Part shown: piece after piece, positions 42,245 to 53,057 of the stretch
Position numbering within the stretch: position 1 is the first letter of the stretch
Layout of the letters: the number at the start of each line of letters is the position of its first letter
Assembly: GCF_003576645.1 (NCBI RefSeq)
Contig: NC_044927.1
Span: 11,040,066-11,104,065 of the forward strand
Reading direction: 5' to 3'
Source of the DNA: Ipomoea triloba
Taxonomy: Eukaryota; Streptophyta; Magnoliopsida; Solanales; Convolvulaceae
Length of the DNA stretch: 64,000 nt
Notes under the pieces: model-generated
Databases searched by the model: none
What the model saw: the letters and a program-made list of their open reading frames with translations, nothing else
What the model was told of the DNA's origin: nothing
Made by a program: the position numbers and the translations under genes

Positions 42245-42890
42245 ATTGAATCTGGGGCTTCACGAAATACCAAGCTACCACCTACAGGCTAACCTTCAGT
42301 ATCCACAATAACACAAACATTATCCATCATTAGCATAACCTTCCATTCCTTACACAATATTTTCATCAGCGGTGGCACGGACAAATTAGGCAGCAAAAAT
42401 AACAACCCACTCTGCCCACTTGAACAAGAATATAAATAATATCCATTTCTCTCGTGCCAAAAATTATCGAATCATCCACCCAAGCTAAACTAATAATTCC
42501 CTCAGAAACACCCAGAAATTCCTTCAGGATCACTAAAGATCCACTGAAAACCAACTCAGCTAGTACTAATTTCTTCCCAACAGCAACCGCAAAGAAACAC
42601 CCATCTTCTTTCAGTTTCATCCCATTTAACAGCTGTACAACATTGTCGCTACCAGTACTGATCTTACTACTTCGAAATCTCCGAGTTAGAGCAATAACCC
42701 CTTTGATCAGACTGAGTTTCTCAATGGGGTCAAGCAAAAGTAAATCAACTAAGTAAAGAAATCCATCCGACATTACAATTATTTTACCGATATCATCGAG
42801 GACGTGAATTGAATTTACAGGGCCGCCACCGACAATGACTTGGCTGTGACAAACTAGAGCCGATGAGATGCTGGGAGAGTTAGGGTTTAA
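42245..42890 (-). pseudogene. Captured CNH-domain fragment of a VPS3/VPS39-like gene
   Basis: The minus strand encodes SALVCHSQVIVGGGPVNSIH, VLDDIGKIIVMSDGFLYLVD, KLVLAELVFSGSLVILKE and IISLAWVDDSIIFGT. These match the CNH region of plant VPS3-like (TGFBRAP1-related) subunits of the endosomal tethering complex. Near 42440 the frame shifts; family sequence continues in another frame (SGQSGLLFLLPNLSVPPL, LCKEWKVMLMMDN) with a stop in place of a glutamine (EG*PVGGSLVFRE). It is therefore not functional. The ATG at 42773 is internal to the domain. Confidence 0.8.
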
Positions 42891-43379
42891 AGGTAGCGAC
42901 TTGCAGCAATCTTAGGATAAAAACAGGAATTGAAAAGGGAAAAAGGGAAAATTAGGGTTGAAGAAGAGAAGAAGAAGAAGAAGGAGAGAAGAAGAAGATT
43001 GTTGATATATTTCAGCATAAACATTCCATTACATTTTGTGAGCTAAATACATGGAAATTGCATTGAACTGCCTCCTGAATTCTAGGGACCGTAACAACAG
43101 GAGGGGCTGAGCTGGTAGTGAGGAGCCAAAACGACGACGTCTGATTATCGCAACAACTGAATTAACGGGGACTGTGAAACGGCGTCGTCTGAGGTAATTT
43201 AGCTGTTTTAACCTCCTCCGTCATACGGTGTCGTTTCGTGTATGTTTATCTTCTGGGCTATTTTCCCTTTCCCCTGCCTTCTTCTGCTGATCAAACAACC
43301 CTCCAAGGCCGTTACACGAGAGTAGAGAGCCCGAAGTCGTGCCAAGATAGATTAAGGCTGGGGAATCGGAAAACGTGGA

Positions 43380-43512
43380 AATTGCATGCGAGAGATCGAA
43401 TTTGAGAGGAATTGGAATCTAATGGGTTGAACTCTGCAAGGAGCTTGAGAACAGTACGAGAGTGAGACTTGGATTCCGGCTCGGGTTTGGTGCTGGGTTT
43501 CGGATTCGCCAT
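43380..43512 (-). pseudogene. Possible captured first exon of the same VPS3-like gene
   Basis: The minus-strand frame from an ATG at 43512 reads MANPKPSTKPEP followed by SRTVLKLLAEFNPLD and QIRSLA, then loses plausible content. Position upstream of the CNH fragment and the start style fit the N-terminus of plant VPS3-like proteins. This is an inference; it could be an unrelated captured exon. The sequence between the two fragments (42900-43370) shows no frame. Confidence 0.4.
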
Positions 43513-44076
43513 CGGAGGAATCCAGTGGGCAGCAACAAGAACTCAAGAAGCATTTAAAGAGAGTGAAGAGCACTAGTTGGGGGTAGGCTGCTAGCCGGTA
43601 GACGGTGGTGCCCTTCTACAACTCTGTTGCCGACACCAAATCCCACGGCTCTGCAATCTGAATCAAAGATCTGGAACATGAACGACCCGTCGTTTCTGTG
43701 ATCTAGTTCGAAGATCCCAAACAGAGACGTCAATAAACGGGTTTGGAGGAGTAAATGACTTATTTGCCCTCAAAATAATGGTGAGTAGATTGAAATTGTA
43801 ACGAAGGACCTAATTGGGTGTGATTTTAAAAGTTAGAGGACTAAATTAGGTACTTTTAATTGTTCGGGACAAAATCAAGTATTACGCTATAGTCGAAGGA
43901 CTAAAATGGGTATTAACTCTTATTTAAAATCCTGTTCGTGTTCGTTTGTTAAGCGTTTATTAGTGTTTGTTAATGTTAACGAACACGTTCACGAACGTGT
44001 TGGTGAACGTGTAACGTTAGCGAACACGTTCACAAACATGTTCGTGTACGTTCATGAAGAGGTTCGTGAACACTTA

Positions 44077-44582
44077 GGGTGTGTTTGGAAGCTCAAAAAA
44101 TGATTTCTGGAAATCATTTTCCGGGCTTTGTGTGTTTGGCAACCATGGGAAAACCCAGTCAACGAAAAATAATTTCAGTTGACTGGGGAAAACAAAGCCA
44201 TTTTGGCGGAAAATGGCTTGTTCACTTGTTTGAGAGACGGACGGGCTCCCTCTCTCAGTCCGGCACACTGGTTTCCGGCAGCCTGCCGGAAACTAGAGCA
44301 GCGACGATTTACATTTTTGTTTTGTTTTGTTTTGTTTTTTTTTAAATTTAAATTAATTAATTTATTTATTTTATTTATAATAAATATTATTAGTTTATAT
44401 ATTTTATATTTTAAATACAATAATAAAAATATAAAAATATACATTTCTACTCATTTTCGGGAAAATGAACCAAACACACAAAAGACAGTTTTCCAAAATG
44501 CAACCAAACACTGGAAATCAAACTATTTTCCGGAAAATGACTCATTTTTCAGAAAATATTTTCCAGCTTTCCAAACACACCC
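44077..44582. mobile_element. Tourist-like MITE
   Basis: The 506-bp element starts GGGTGTGTTTGGAAGCT and ends AGCTTTCCAAACACACCC, with TTA on both sides (44074-44076, 44583-44585). Subterminal GGAAAATGA/TCATTTTCC motifs are repeated. The frames across it are not genes. Confidence 0.93.
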
Positions 44583-44727
44583 TTAATTACCAAACATTTG
44601 CACATGTTCATAAACACAATTCGTTCGTGAACAAGACATAATCTACGTTCACGAACAATAACCAAACAAACAACACAATTATATATGTTTGTGAACATGT
44701 TCGTGAACATTATTAAACAAACACTTT

Positions 44728-46665
44728 TTTTTTTGAAAACCACCAACTAGGTGAATAGATTAAATCAACTCAGAAATAGAGTTCGGGGGGATAGAATCCC
44801 AAAACAAAGAACCAAGCTGTGAGTAAGCCAACGTAGCCAAAACGTGAGCCCCTCTGTTTGCAGCTCTAGGAATAAAATTAACTGAGCAACTAGTAAAAGT
44901 AGACATAATAGCCCTAATGGCATCAACAGAATAACGAACATAAGAAAAAAGACTAGTATTATCCATGGTGAGCAAATTCTTGAGCGTGAAGCAATCAGTG
45001 TAGATGCATACAGAGTGTAGATTCCGACCCTTTAGCCATGAGAGGGCTTCTTTGCAGGCCAAGGCTTCCGCCATAAGTGGCGAGTCACACGAAGGTAAGT
45101 GACCATTGAATGCAGCCACGAAACCTCCGTGCTGCGAGAGTAGTACTGCGCCCACTGTGGCCGTGCCAGAGTGTGGATCGAAGCCGGCATCGATGAAACA
45201 TTGCGGAACTCCAGGCTGGGAGATCACGGCTGCCGGCTGCTGCTGCGGATGTGGCGAAACGTGGACCTCCTTCCAGGCCTGAGCTGCTGCGTGTGCGGTG
45301 AACCAGACACGGGATGGGCGTGGTAAGCAAGCATCCCAAACCGCTGAGTTCCTGGCTTTCCAAATGTGATATAACAGAGCTACAACATAGATAATGTTGT
45401 CATCAGTCAGCATAGCAATCACATTATCAAACCACCCCCCAAAATCACTACCACTCATATTAGAAACATGCAAGGAGGATTCATTCCATACAAGCTTTGA
45501 ATAATCACATAAAACAAGTGAGTGCATTATATTTTCATGCAAAGTACCACACATTGGGCATGATGGATCAATCTCAACTCTCTTTATAATCAAATTCGTA
45601 GTGGTAGGAAGAGAATTAGTTAGGGCTCTCCAAATAAAAGTTTTCCATTTTGTAGGGCACTTAATTTTCCAAAGATGTAGCCAGTTATCAAAAGTACCCG
45701 GGGTATGTTCAAAGTTTCCAATAACACGCCTATACCCCTCTTTTACCGTGTAGCAGCCTTTTGGGTCTCCCGCCCAGAACCAAGAATCCTAATACTGTAG
45801 TGAGACAGGGATCCTCAGTATGCGGTCCACATCACTTGGGAGAAAAATATCCTGAAGAATAGAGAGGTCCCAAGAACCAGAACCTGGGTCAACCAGTCCA
45901 GAGACCAGGGAACCACTGAGTTGGTGGGGCATTGGTGTATGCACCACCGGGGTTGGATCATCATTCAACCATGGGTGGCCCAGATCAGTGTTTCATTCCC
46001 GTTCCCTACTCTTCGGCGAACCCCACTGCAAACCATATCATGCGCAGCCATAATACTCCTCCAACAGAAGCTCGGGCAACTACCCAGAGTAGCATCAATA
46101 AAAGAAGATTTGGGGTAATACCTGGATTTGTAAATTCTTGCTACTAACGAATTAGGCCTTATCAGAAATCGCCAGGCCTGCTTGCCTAACATGGCCAGAT
46201 TGAAAGCCTTCAAATCCTTGAACCCCAAGCCTTCATACTTCTTAGGGATACACAAGCGATCCCACGCCTTTCAGTGAATACCCCTACTATTCCCAGATCC
46301 CCACCAGTAACGGTTCATGGCCCTTTCAATAGACATACAAACAGAATCAGGGAGTAGGAAAACACTCATAGAAAAAGTAGGCATAGACTGGGCCACACTT
46401 TTAAGCAGCACCTCCTTGCCCGCCTGTGAAATCAATCTCTTATTCCATGAACCAATTCTGTGTTTGATTCTGTCTTCAATATATGAGAAAACCGCCTTCT
46501 TTTCCCTCCCTATAAAAGATGGTAGCCCCAAATATTTACCAAAGCTTGGTGCTTGGGTAACATCCAGGACTTCCATAACGCCATGCCTGTCAGCATCTGA
46601 TGTGTTCCTATTGAAGCACACACTGGATTTGTAGTAGTTTACTGTCTGACCTGACATGTGTTCAT
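44728..46665 (-). pseudogene. 5'-truncated L1-like LINE: RT C-terminus, zinc-binding RT domain and RNase H
   Basis: On the minus strand the element starts abruptly near 46665 in the C-terminal part of reverse transcriptase (VNYYKSSVCFN, SFGKYLGLPSFIGREK). It continues through NRYWWGSG, CIPKKYEGLGFKDLKAFN, DPKGCYTVKEGY and the CPMCGTLHEN zinc motif to an RNase H domain (CFIDAGFDPHSGTATVG, MAEALACKEALSWL, HVLATLAYSQ). The longest intact part is 44760-45593. A frame break near 46270 and a TAG near 45790 disable it. The tail is a T-run on the plus strand (44727-44736). The 5' end lies within the GTTCG repeat. Confidence 0.9.
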
Positions 46666-46800
46666 AATCTTGTTCGCGAACATTATTAAACGAACACTTA
46701 ATGAGCTTGTTCGCGAACATTATTAAACGAACCTAAACGAGCTTGTTTGCGAGCATTACTAAACGAATACAAACAAGCTTGTTCATGATCTCATAGCAAA

Positions 46801-47026
46801 CGAGGTTATCACTATTCAGACTATGTTCCTTTATTAATCGAGCTCTAAATTTTGTTTGCTAATATTAATAAATGAACATAAAGGAACACTTACCCAACAC
46901 AAAAACTAGTAATTTGTGGAAAACTCCGTTAGCTAAATCCACTCTACACAGCTCTGCCGGCTTCCGCTTGTATGAATATTTTGGAGTGTGGACTAAACCG
47001 GTAGGCGGCAGCAAGAAACCTCATCA
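46801..47026. other. Promoter and 5' leader region of the GT47 gene
   Basis: The repeat stack ends near 46890. The remaining 135 bases before the ATG at 47027 must hold the core promoter or leader; no clear TATA box was identified. Confidence 0.4.
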
Positions 47027-49812
47027 ATGGTGACTCAGGTGTTGATAATGCTCAACATCCTCACTCCTCGCCGCGATTCCTATTCTCCCAGAGCCTTTCT
47101 CTTCTTCTTCTTGCCCACCACCTTAGCTCTCCTCACCTCTCTCTTCGTTCTCATCTACATCTCCTTCACCTCTTCTTTCTTCTTCACTCCTCCCCACCAT
47201 TTCTCCCACTTTTCTAATGGACCCTCTTTACAGCTACTCTCCGATTCTCCTAACAATTCCCTTCCTGGGTCTCCAATAGCGGATGCTAAAGAGAGAGTTG
47301 CTAATGATCAGATTATTGAGAGATCAATTCAGGGGGCACTGGGATTTTTCTCCAATTCGAATGGTATGTATGTTTTCGTTTGTGCAGAAGCTTGTATCTT
47401 GTGCTTAATTTACGCTATTGGGCGTCCTATTGTTTAGATTCTTAAATTTAGATCATACTGAAACTGGATGCTCTGCAAATAGCAACTTGCTTTATTGTGC
47501 GATGAATCAGAATAAAAACTATTGTGAATTATGAGAGATTATGACTCTCTTTGGTACGCTTAAAGCTAGCAGCTGAAAACTGAAAAGTCAGTAGTTAATA
47601 AGCTAACAAATTGAAATTAAAGTGTTTTGTAAAATTAATTATTAAATTAGTTGGTAAGTGTAAAAATACATAAAATGATAAATTAATATATTAAGATTTC
47701 ATGAATTGATAGTCATAGGGCTAGATGCCTGTACCTAGAATCCGGGGATTGGGTTAGGTGAATTGGTTGCCAATGCTTTGTTAATCTATTAAGACATTGG
47801 TTTGAAGAGGAATTGTGGGGTGGAAGAATTATATGAGCTCAAATTGTTCTAAAATCATTATTGGAGATAAGTTTTCACCATTAAGCTATTTGCTTTCTGA
47901 ATGTCAAGAGTTTTTCTATTTTACTTAAAGTTGGGAAATGCTAAATATGTCTGGCCATCTGGGAAAAGCTTGAGGGATTCTCAAGAATTTTAAAGTGAAA
48001 GAAAAGATTAACTATTTGTAAAGGAACTTCATTTTCATTATAATTTGGAACTCAATATAGCTTATTTGTTCACTTCTCTTATTATTATTGTTGATTGTTG
48101 TTGTTTTTGGGTCCAAATACTCAAATAGTCGGAACTTTAAGATATTGATTGCTATGCTTGGGAACTTTATTTAGTAATATGTGGTTTTTTAATAATTTAT
48201 TTTACTAATATTGTTCTTTTTATTTGATCATTTCCTTCTTGCAAATAAGAGAACTTGATAGTAACTTAGACTAAAGTTGAAAGTGGTGATCATAGAAAAT
48301 TTTTGCGAGTTTATTGACACATATAGATCCTCATTGGGTATAAAATTTGTCTATTCAAGGGGTAGTCATTGCCACTATGTCGAATCCCCGATAATATGTT
48401 CTGTGTGGCTCAATTTCACTGGGTTTCCTGCCCCGGTTATTATCTTTCCTGAGTTGTCACTTATATATATCATGAATCTGGAAATGATTTGGTTTTACTT
48501 TCAGGAAGCTCTGTGAATGACAATGAGGTGTTCTATGATAGAGATATCTTTATGGAGAACTATAAGGAAATGAATAGGAGCTTGAAGATTTATGTGTATC
48601 CTCACCAACAAGATGAACCCTTTGCCAATGTGCTCTTGCCAGTTGATTTTGAGCCAGGGGGAAACTATGCTAGTGAAAGTTACTTCAAGAAAGTGCTTAT
48701 GAAAAGCCATTTCATAACAAAAGACCCTCTCGGTGCGGATCTCTTCTTTCTTCCTTTTTCAGTTGCTCGTTTGCGGCACGACCCCAGAGTGGGGGTCAAT
48801 GGAATTCAAGACTTCACCAGAAGCTATATATCCAACATTAGTCGTGAGTACCCTTACTGGAATAGATCTGGTGGGTCCGATCATTTTTATGTTGCTTGCC
48901 ATTCCATCGGTCGTTCTGCCATGGAGAAGGCAGTTGAAATTAGAATTAACGCCATCCAAGTTGTCTGCTCCTCAAGTTATTACCTGTCGGCTTATGTTCC
49001 ACATAAAGATGCATCCTTACCACAGATTTGGCCGAGGCAAGATAGGAATCTGGATCCGACGTTATATAAAAGGCAAGTCAAAGCTAATGTGTTGAATTGC
49101 ATACACGAGAATTAAAGCATGTGCTCCATCTCAACTAAAAGCTATAGTTGGACTGCACATATTATATTTATGCGCAACCTTTTGCATGGCTCTGATACTA
49201 AATTAAAGCATGTGCTCCATCTCAACTAAAAGCCTAAGCTGATAGTTAGACTGCACATATTGTATTTATGCTCACAACGAGTATTAAGTGAAGATGAAAA
49301 GTTTTATATTCATTTGGATGAATTTCAGGAACAAGTTGGCATTTTTCTCGGGAACAAACAATTCTCCAGTACGCGAAAGGCTTCTACAGTGTTGGGGAAA
49401 TGATTCTCAGATCTCTGTGCACTTTGGTCGCCTTGACAGAAGAGCTTATGCCGAGGAACTTTTGGCTAGCAAATTCTGCCTGCACGTCAAAGGATTCGAA
49501 ATAAACACAGCTCGGATTGGTGATGCGCTGTATTATGGATGTGTCCCTGTTATCATTGCCAATCATTACGATCTTCCATTTGCAGACATATTAAACTGGA
49601 AAAGCTTCTCAATTGTTGTTGCTACATTAGATATCCCTCTATTGAAGAAAATCCTTGTAGGTATAAGTGATGATAGATATACAAAACTTCAAAGCAACGT
49701 GATGAAGGTGAGAAAACACTTTCAATGGCAGATTTGCCCTGTTGATTATGATGCATTTTATATGGTCATGTATGAATTATGGTTAAGACGAAGTTCTGTG
49801 AGGCTGCAATAG
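47027..49812 (+). CDS. GT47 exostosin-family glycosyltransferase, Golgi type II membrane protein
   Basis: Three exons join into 1,389 bases (462 residues): 47027-47363, 48505-49072 and 49329-49812. Intron 1 (1,141 bp) is GT-AG. Intron 2 (256 bp) has a GC donor (AAAAG|GCAAGT) and an AG acceptor; only this donor joins YKR to NKLAFFSG in frame. Residues 24-47 are a hydrophobic membrane anchor (FLFFFLPTTLALLTSLFVLI). The exostosin domain covers about 130-420 (LKIYVYPH, GADLFFLPFSVARLR, HFYVACHSIGR, DASLPQIWPRQ, LAFFSGTNNSPVRERLL, FCLHVKGFEINTARIGDALY, GCVPVII). Plant members act in the Golgi on cell-wall polysaccharides such as xyloglucan, xylan or pectin; the specific sugar cannot be told. The usual HDWG motif is replaced here by HSIG. 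Confidence 0.93.
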
Positions 49813-50335
49813 ATTATAGATGTTATTCTCCTCTTTTTATTCTTTCCTTTCCATTCCATTCCATTTTATTCTACTGCTCAGATTTTTCAAATATACTATG
49901 TGATTGATTATATAGGGACTAGCTCTGGTGCAAAGGAGCTCCCAAGGTGAAAAATGATGTGAGATCTGAGTTGTTGATCTAATCCAATTAATCGTTCAAA
50001 AAGGAAAAAAAAAAAAAAAAAAAAAACGCTAGAGAGAGATTCCTTCTGAATCGTATCATATTTTTGATTTAGGTGGCTTTTAGCATTTCATTATATTGGT
50101 TTGAATTTGGAATGAAACAAATTAGAATGCAAAAATCAATTGATCTTCCCTGGGTTTATACAACATACAAGTGTCTGTATGTATACAAGTTTCTTTCTCT
50201 GCTTTTTACTTGAGTGTTAATCACAAAATTAAGGTGAGGATCACTTCTGCAACCAAATTCAACCATTACTAATACTAAATTGAATAATTTGCATGTACTT
50301 AAAAAAAAATTGAATAACTCGCATCAAAAGATTAA
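49813..50335. other. 3' flank of the GT47 gene
   Basis: The 3' untranslated region probably ends within the first 100-200 bases (AT-rich, CCATTCCATTCCATT near 49851). An A-run of about 20 bases lies near 50005-50026. No other feature is seen. Confidence 0.5.
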
Positions 50336-50885
50336 CCAAAGTTATGCACCATAAGTATTAAAGTTATGCACCATAAGTATTAAAGTTATGCACCATAAAG
50401 TTTAAAGTTATGCACTTCAATGTTCAAAGTTATATATCTGTAGGTTCATAGTTATGCATCTCAACGTTTAAAGTTAGGCATGCACCGTAAATATTTTGAG
50501 AAGCTAATAAAGAATATGCACTCGAAGAGAAACTATGCAGTTGCAGAAGAAAAAATATGCACTTGAAGAAGGAAAATAATGCACTCATCTTTTGAAAAGT
50601 TAATAAAATAAATATGCATTCGAAGAAACAAACATATGCACTCGAAGAAGGCAAAATATGCACTTGAAGAAGAAAAAGTAATGTACCCATCTTTTGAGAA
50701 GCTAATAAAATAAATATACATTCAAAGAGAAACTATGCACTCGAAAAGACAAACATATGCACTCAAAGAAGACAAAATATGCACTTGAAGAAGGAAAATA
50801 ATGCACCTATCGTTTGAGAAGCTAATAAAATAAATATGCATTCGAAGAGACTCGAAGAAGGGAAAATAATGCACCCAAAGACGGA
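50336..50885. repeat. Degenerate minisatellite of TATGCAC-containing units
   Basis: The left part repeats AAGTTATGCACCATAAGTATTA with a ~26-bp period. The right part repeats units of about 94-118 bp that contain TTTGAGAAGCTAATAAA (near 50498, 50598, 50692 and 50810) and TATGCACTCGAAGAA. Apparent open frames on the minus strand, rich in phenylalanine and leucine, come from the repeat. Confidence 0.85.
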
Positions 50886-51006
50886 ACATTTGGAGTTCCT
50901 TACACAAACTTACCATAATGCCATCGCATTTTTCTTTTAAAATTTTTCATCATTTTGCACTATTGATTTGAATTAGATTAATGACTGAGATTTAACCATT
51001 TGATCC

Positions 51007-51055
<49 letters not shown>

Positions 51056-51590
51056 TCACATAAGAACAACTTCCCAGGTGAGAACTGCGGACAAATTTGA
51101 TCCGTCCATCAAGGATGATCACATGCTGAAAATCAATGATAAAGGAAAAAACAAATGTGGTTGCATTTATGTAATATTTTGTAATTATGATTGTTCATTT
51201 AAAAATGCTTGACAATACATTTTTCCTTCTCTGTGTCATCACAAGAGCTTCTAAATGCACTTTCAGTTATCCGCGAATACACTATCAAGCATTTTTAAAT
51301 GCACAATCTTAATAACTGTTGACTCTTTGTGCTTCAGTAGGTTGAGAAAGTAGATATGAACAGATACTACATTGTAACAGAGTCAGTAGTACTCAACAAA
51401 AAATGCACAATCTTAATTAATAGGGGTGTCAATGGGGGCTGACCCGCCCCACACGAACTTCAAAAATTAAATAAAATAAAAGCACAAAAAGACAACATCA
51501 CCTCCACTGAGGCTTGAACCCATCCCCTCTCACATGAGGTGCAACCAAGTGCCACTAGACCACAAGGTTATTGGCTAATGCTACCGAATC
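50886..51590. other. Repeat-rich spacer: TA tract and SINE fragments
   Basis: A TA tract lies at 51007-51050. An isolated SINE tail (GACTCTTTGTGCTTCAGTAGG...ACAGAGTCAGT) is at 51308-51395 on the plus strand. A SINE head on the minus strand is at 51502-51580; its complement reads GTGGTCTAGTGGCAC and GGGTTCAAGCCTCAG. Between them TAGGGGTGTCAATGGGGGCT (51423-51442) resembles the end of a GC-rich hAT MITE like 22767-23877 and is probably a stub. Confidence 0.65.
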
Positions 51591-52115
51591 TATTACAACA
51601 ATTTAACCTAAATAATATTAGATTTTATAACTTTGCTATTTATTTATTTATTACTCTGGGGTATTATTTTTTGTAATGTTTTAAATTGGACATTTATTCT
51701 CGCACATAACCAACTCAACAAAATCAAGTTACTCAAGTCAATTAGAGCCTTTTTATAAAAATAAAAAAAAAATTTATAAATCGAATAGCATAATTATCAT
51801 AAAGCATAAACATTGAGTAATGAAGGCCAAGTTTAAAGGTTATGATATAAATTGTTATACTTGATATAAAGGTTTAAATTTCACCAAAATGCCTTTAATG
51901 TCTTAGGCTAAAATACCAATATATTATGCTTTGAGGAGATAAGTAAACAATGACATTGGATAGAGAGCTTTAGAAATGAGATTAATTGCTGTGCAAAGCA
52001 ATCCATTCATCATAAAAGCCTTTACAGATTTGGTGACAACTTTTACATTTGACTTGTAGATCAGAGACATTGCTATTTGAAAACTTCCAGGAGAAATAGG
52101 TTTCACTTTATAGAC
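51591..52115. other. Intergenic, no gene seen
   Basis: AT-rich, no coding or transposon signal recognised. Confidence 0.45.
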
Positions 52116-52118
52116 TTA

Positions 52119-52296
52119 GGGCGCATTTGGTTCACCGAATGTTGGATTACCCCTCCAGGAAGGTAATGTGGTAATGTGAAATTTTGGGAATGTAAGATTA
52201 CCTGATGTTTTTGGTTTGGATTGTGAAATATAATATTACTTTGTTTGGTTAAGGTTATATTTTAGGTTACATGGATCAATTTACCATAATGTCCTT

Positions 52297-52337
<41 letters not shown>

Positions 52338-52702
52338 ATTTATTTATATGTATGAATGTATCGATGCTTAATATTAAAAAAATAAATATATAAATATACA
52401 CACATGTATATTTGATTATATAAACATGTATTTATTTTATATATGTTATTGCGTTGTTGTTGTTGTTATTATTATTATTATTATTATTATATAAGGATTA
52501 GTTAACAAGGGCAAAGTTGAAACAATTCAAGGTAATCTAAGATTACCTAAAAAAAACGGAGGTAATCACATTACCGCCACATCAGCTTTGAGGTAATATA
52601 ACATTACCAGGTAATCTCATAACTTGAACCAAACAAGGTAATATAACATTACCAAACTGAGATTACCTAGGTAATCTCAGATGACCTGAACCAAACGGCC
52701 CC
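52119..52702. mobile_element. Tourist-like MITE with GGTAAT-rich arms
   Basis: The 584-bp element has ends GGGCGCATTTGGTTCA and, inverted, GGGGCCGTTTGGTTCA, with TTA on both sides (52116-52118, 52703-52705). GGTAATCT/GGTAATAT motifs recur in both arms; the right arm contains two copies of GAACCAAAC. A TG microsatellite (52312-52338) and a TTA run (52460-52490) lie in the core. Confidence 0.92.
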
Positions 52703-52705
52703 TTA

Positions 52706-53057
52706 TTATAGTTGATAGGGTAATGCAAACAGTACTGTAAATCATATGGCTTTAAGCGCGCACACACACAAAGAACTGCCTTCATTGAATATTGCTTTAA
52801 TAGTACTCTATAGATTTTCTGAAACTGTAGAAAATGGTTTAGATATAAAGTGCAACCAACCAGAATACAACATTTATAGACAGTAGCCAACATCGTATTA
52901 CTCGAGTAAACATTTCAATCAAAGTTTAGTCAAACCTTCAGAGGAACAGGCAAGCCCAAGCAGCAGAGAAATCAATGGAAAAATTTTGACAGTAGTAATG
53001 GAATTACACTAAAAACTGTGTTAAATTTATACATTGCGTACATAATGGTAGAAGATA
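52706..53057. other. 3' flank of the syntaxin gene
   Basis: This contains the probable 3' untranslated region of the minus-strand syntaxin gene next to the stop at 53058. A short CA-rich stretch lies at about 52760-52769. No other gene is seen. Confidence 0.5.

Larger units (their letters stand above)
42117..43919. mobile_element. Pack-MULE carrying VPS3-like gene fragments
   Basis: Terminal inverted repeats of about 100 bp start GAGTTAATACCTATTTTGGT at the left and match the inverse of ...ATGGGTATTAACTC at the right. TTTTTTAAA (42108-42116) and TTATTTAAA (43920-43928) form a 9-bp duplication with one mismatch. Instead of a transposase the interior has fragments of a host gene on the minus strand (42245-42890 and 43380-43512). 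This fits a Pack-MULE. Confidence 0.87.
42013..46890. mobile_element. GTTCGTG-rich hAT-like repeat broken by nested insertions (tentative)
   Basis: Fragments rich in GTTCGTGTTCGTTTGTTAA and its complement occur at 42013-42107, 43929-44073, 44586-44727 and 46666-46800. They are interrupted by a MULE (42117-43919), a Tourist MITE (44077-44582) and a LINE (44728-46665). The left edge TAGGGTTGTTAACGAACCG resembles the ends of the hAT MITEs elsewhere in the window. The right terminus was not identified, so the extent is approximate. Confidence 0.6.

Noticed and set aside
46890..46960. Right terminus with 8-bp duplication for the GTTCG-rich hAT-like repeat (CACACAGC versus CTACACAGC)
   Set aside because: The candidate end does not mirror the left end TAGGGTTGTTAACG, so the match is probably chance.
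50430..50916. Phenylalanine/leucine-rich minus-strand frames resembling membrane proteins
   Set aside because: They are produced by the degenerate minisatellite and have repeated, near-identical content.
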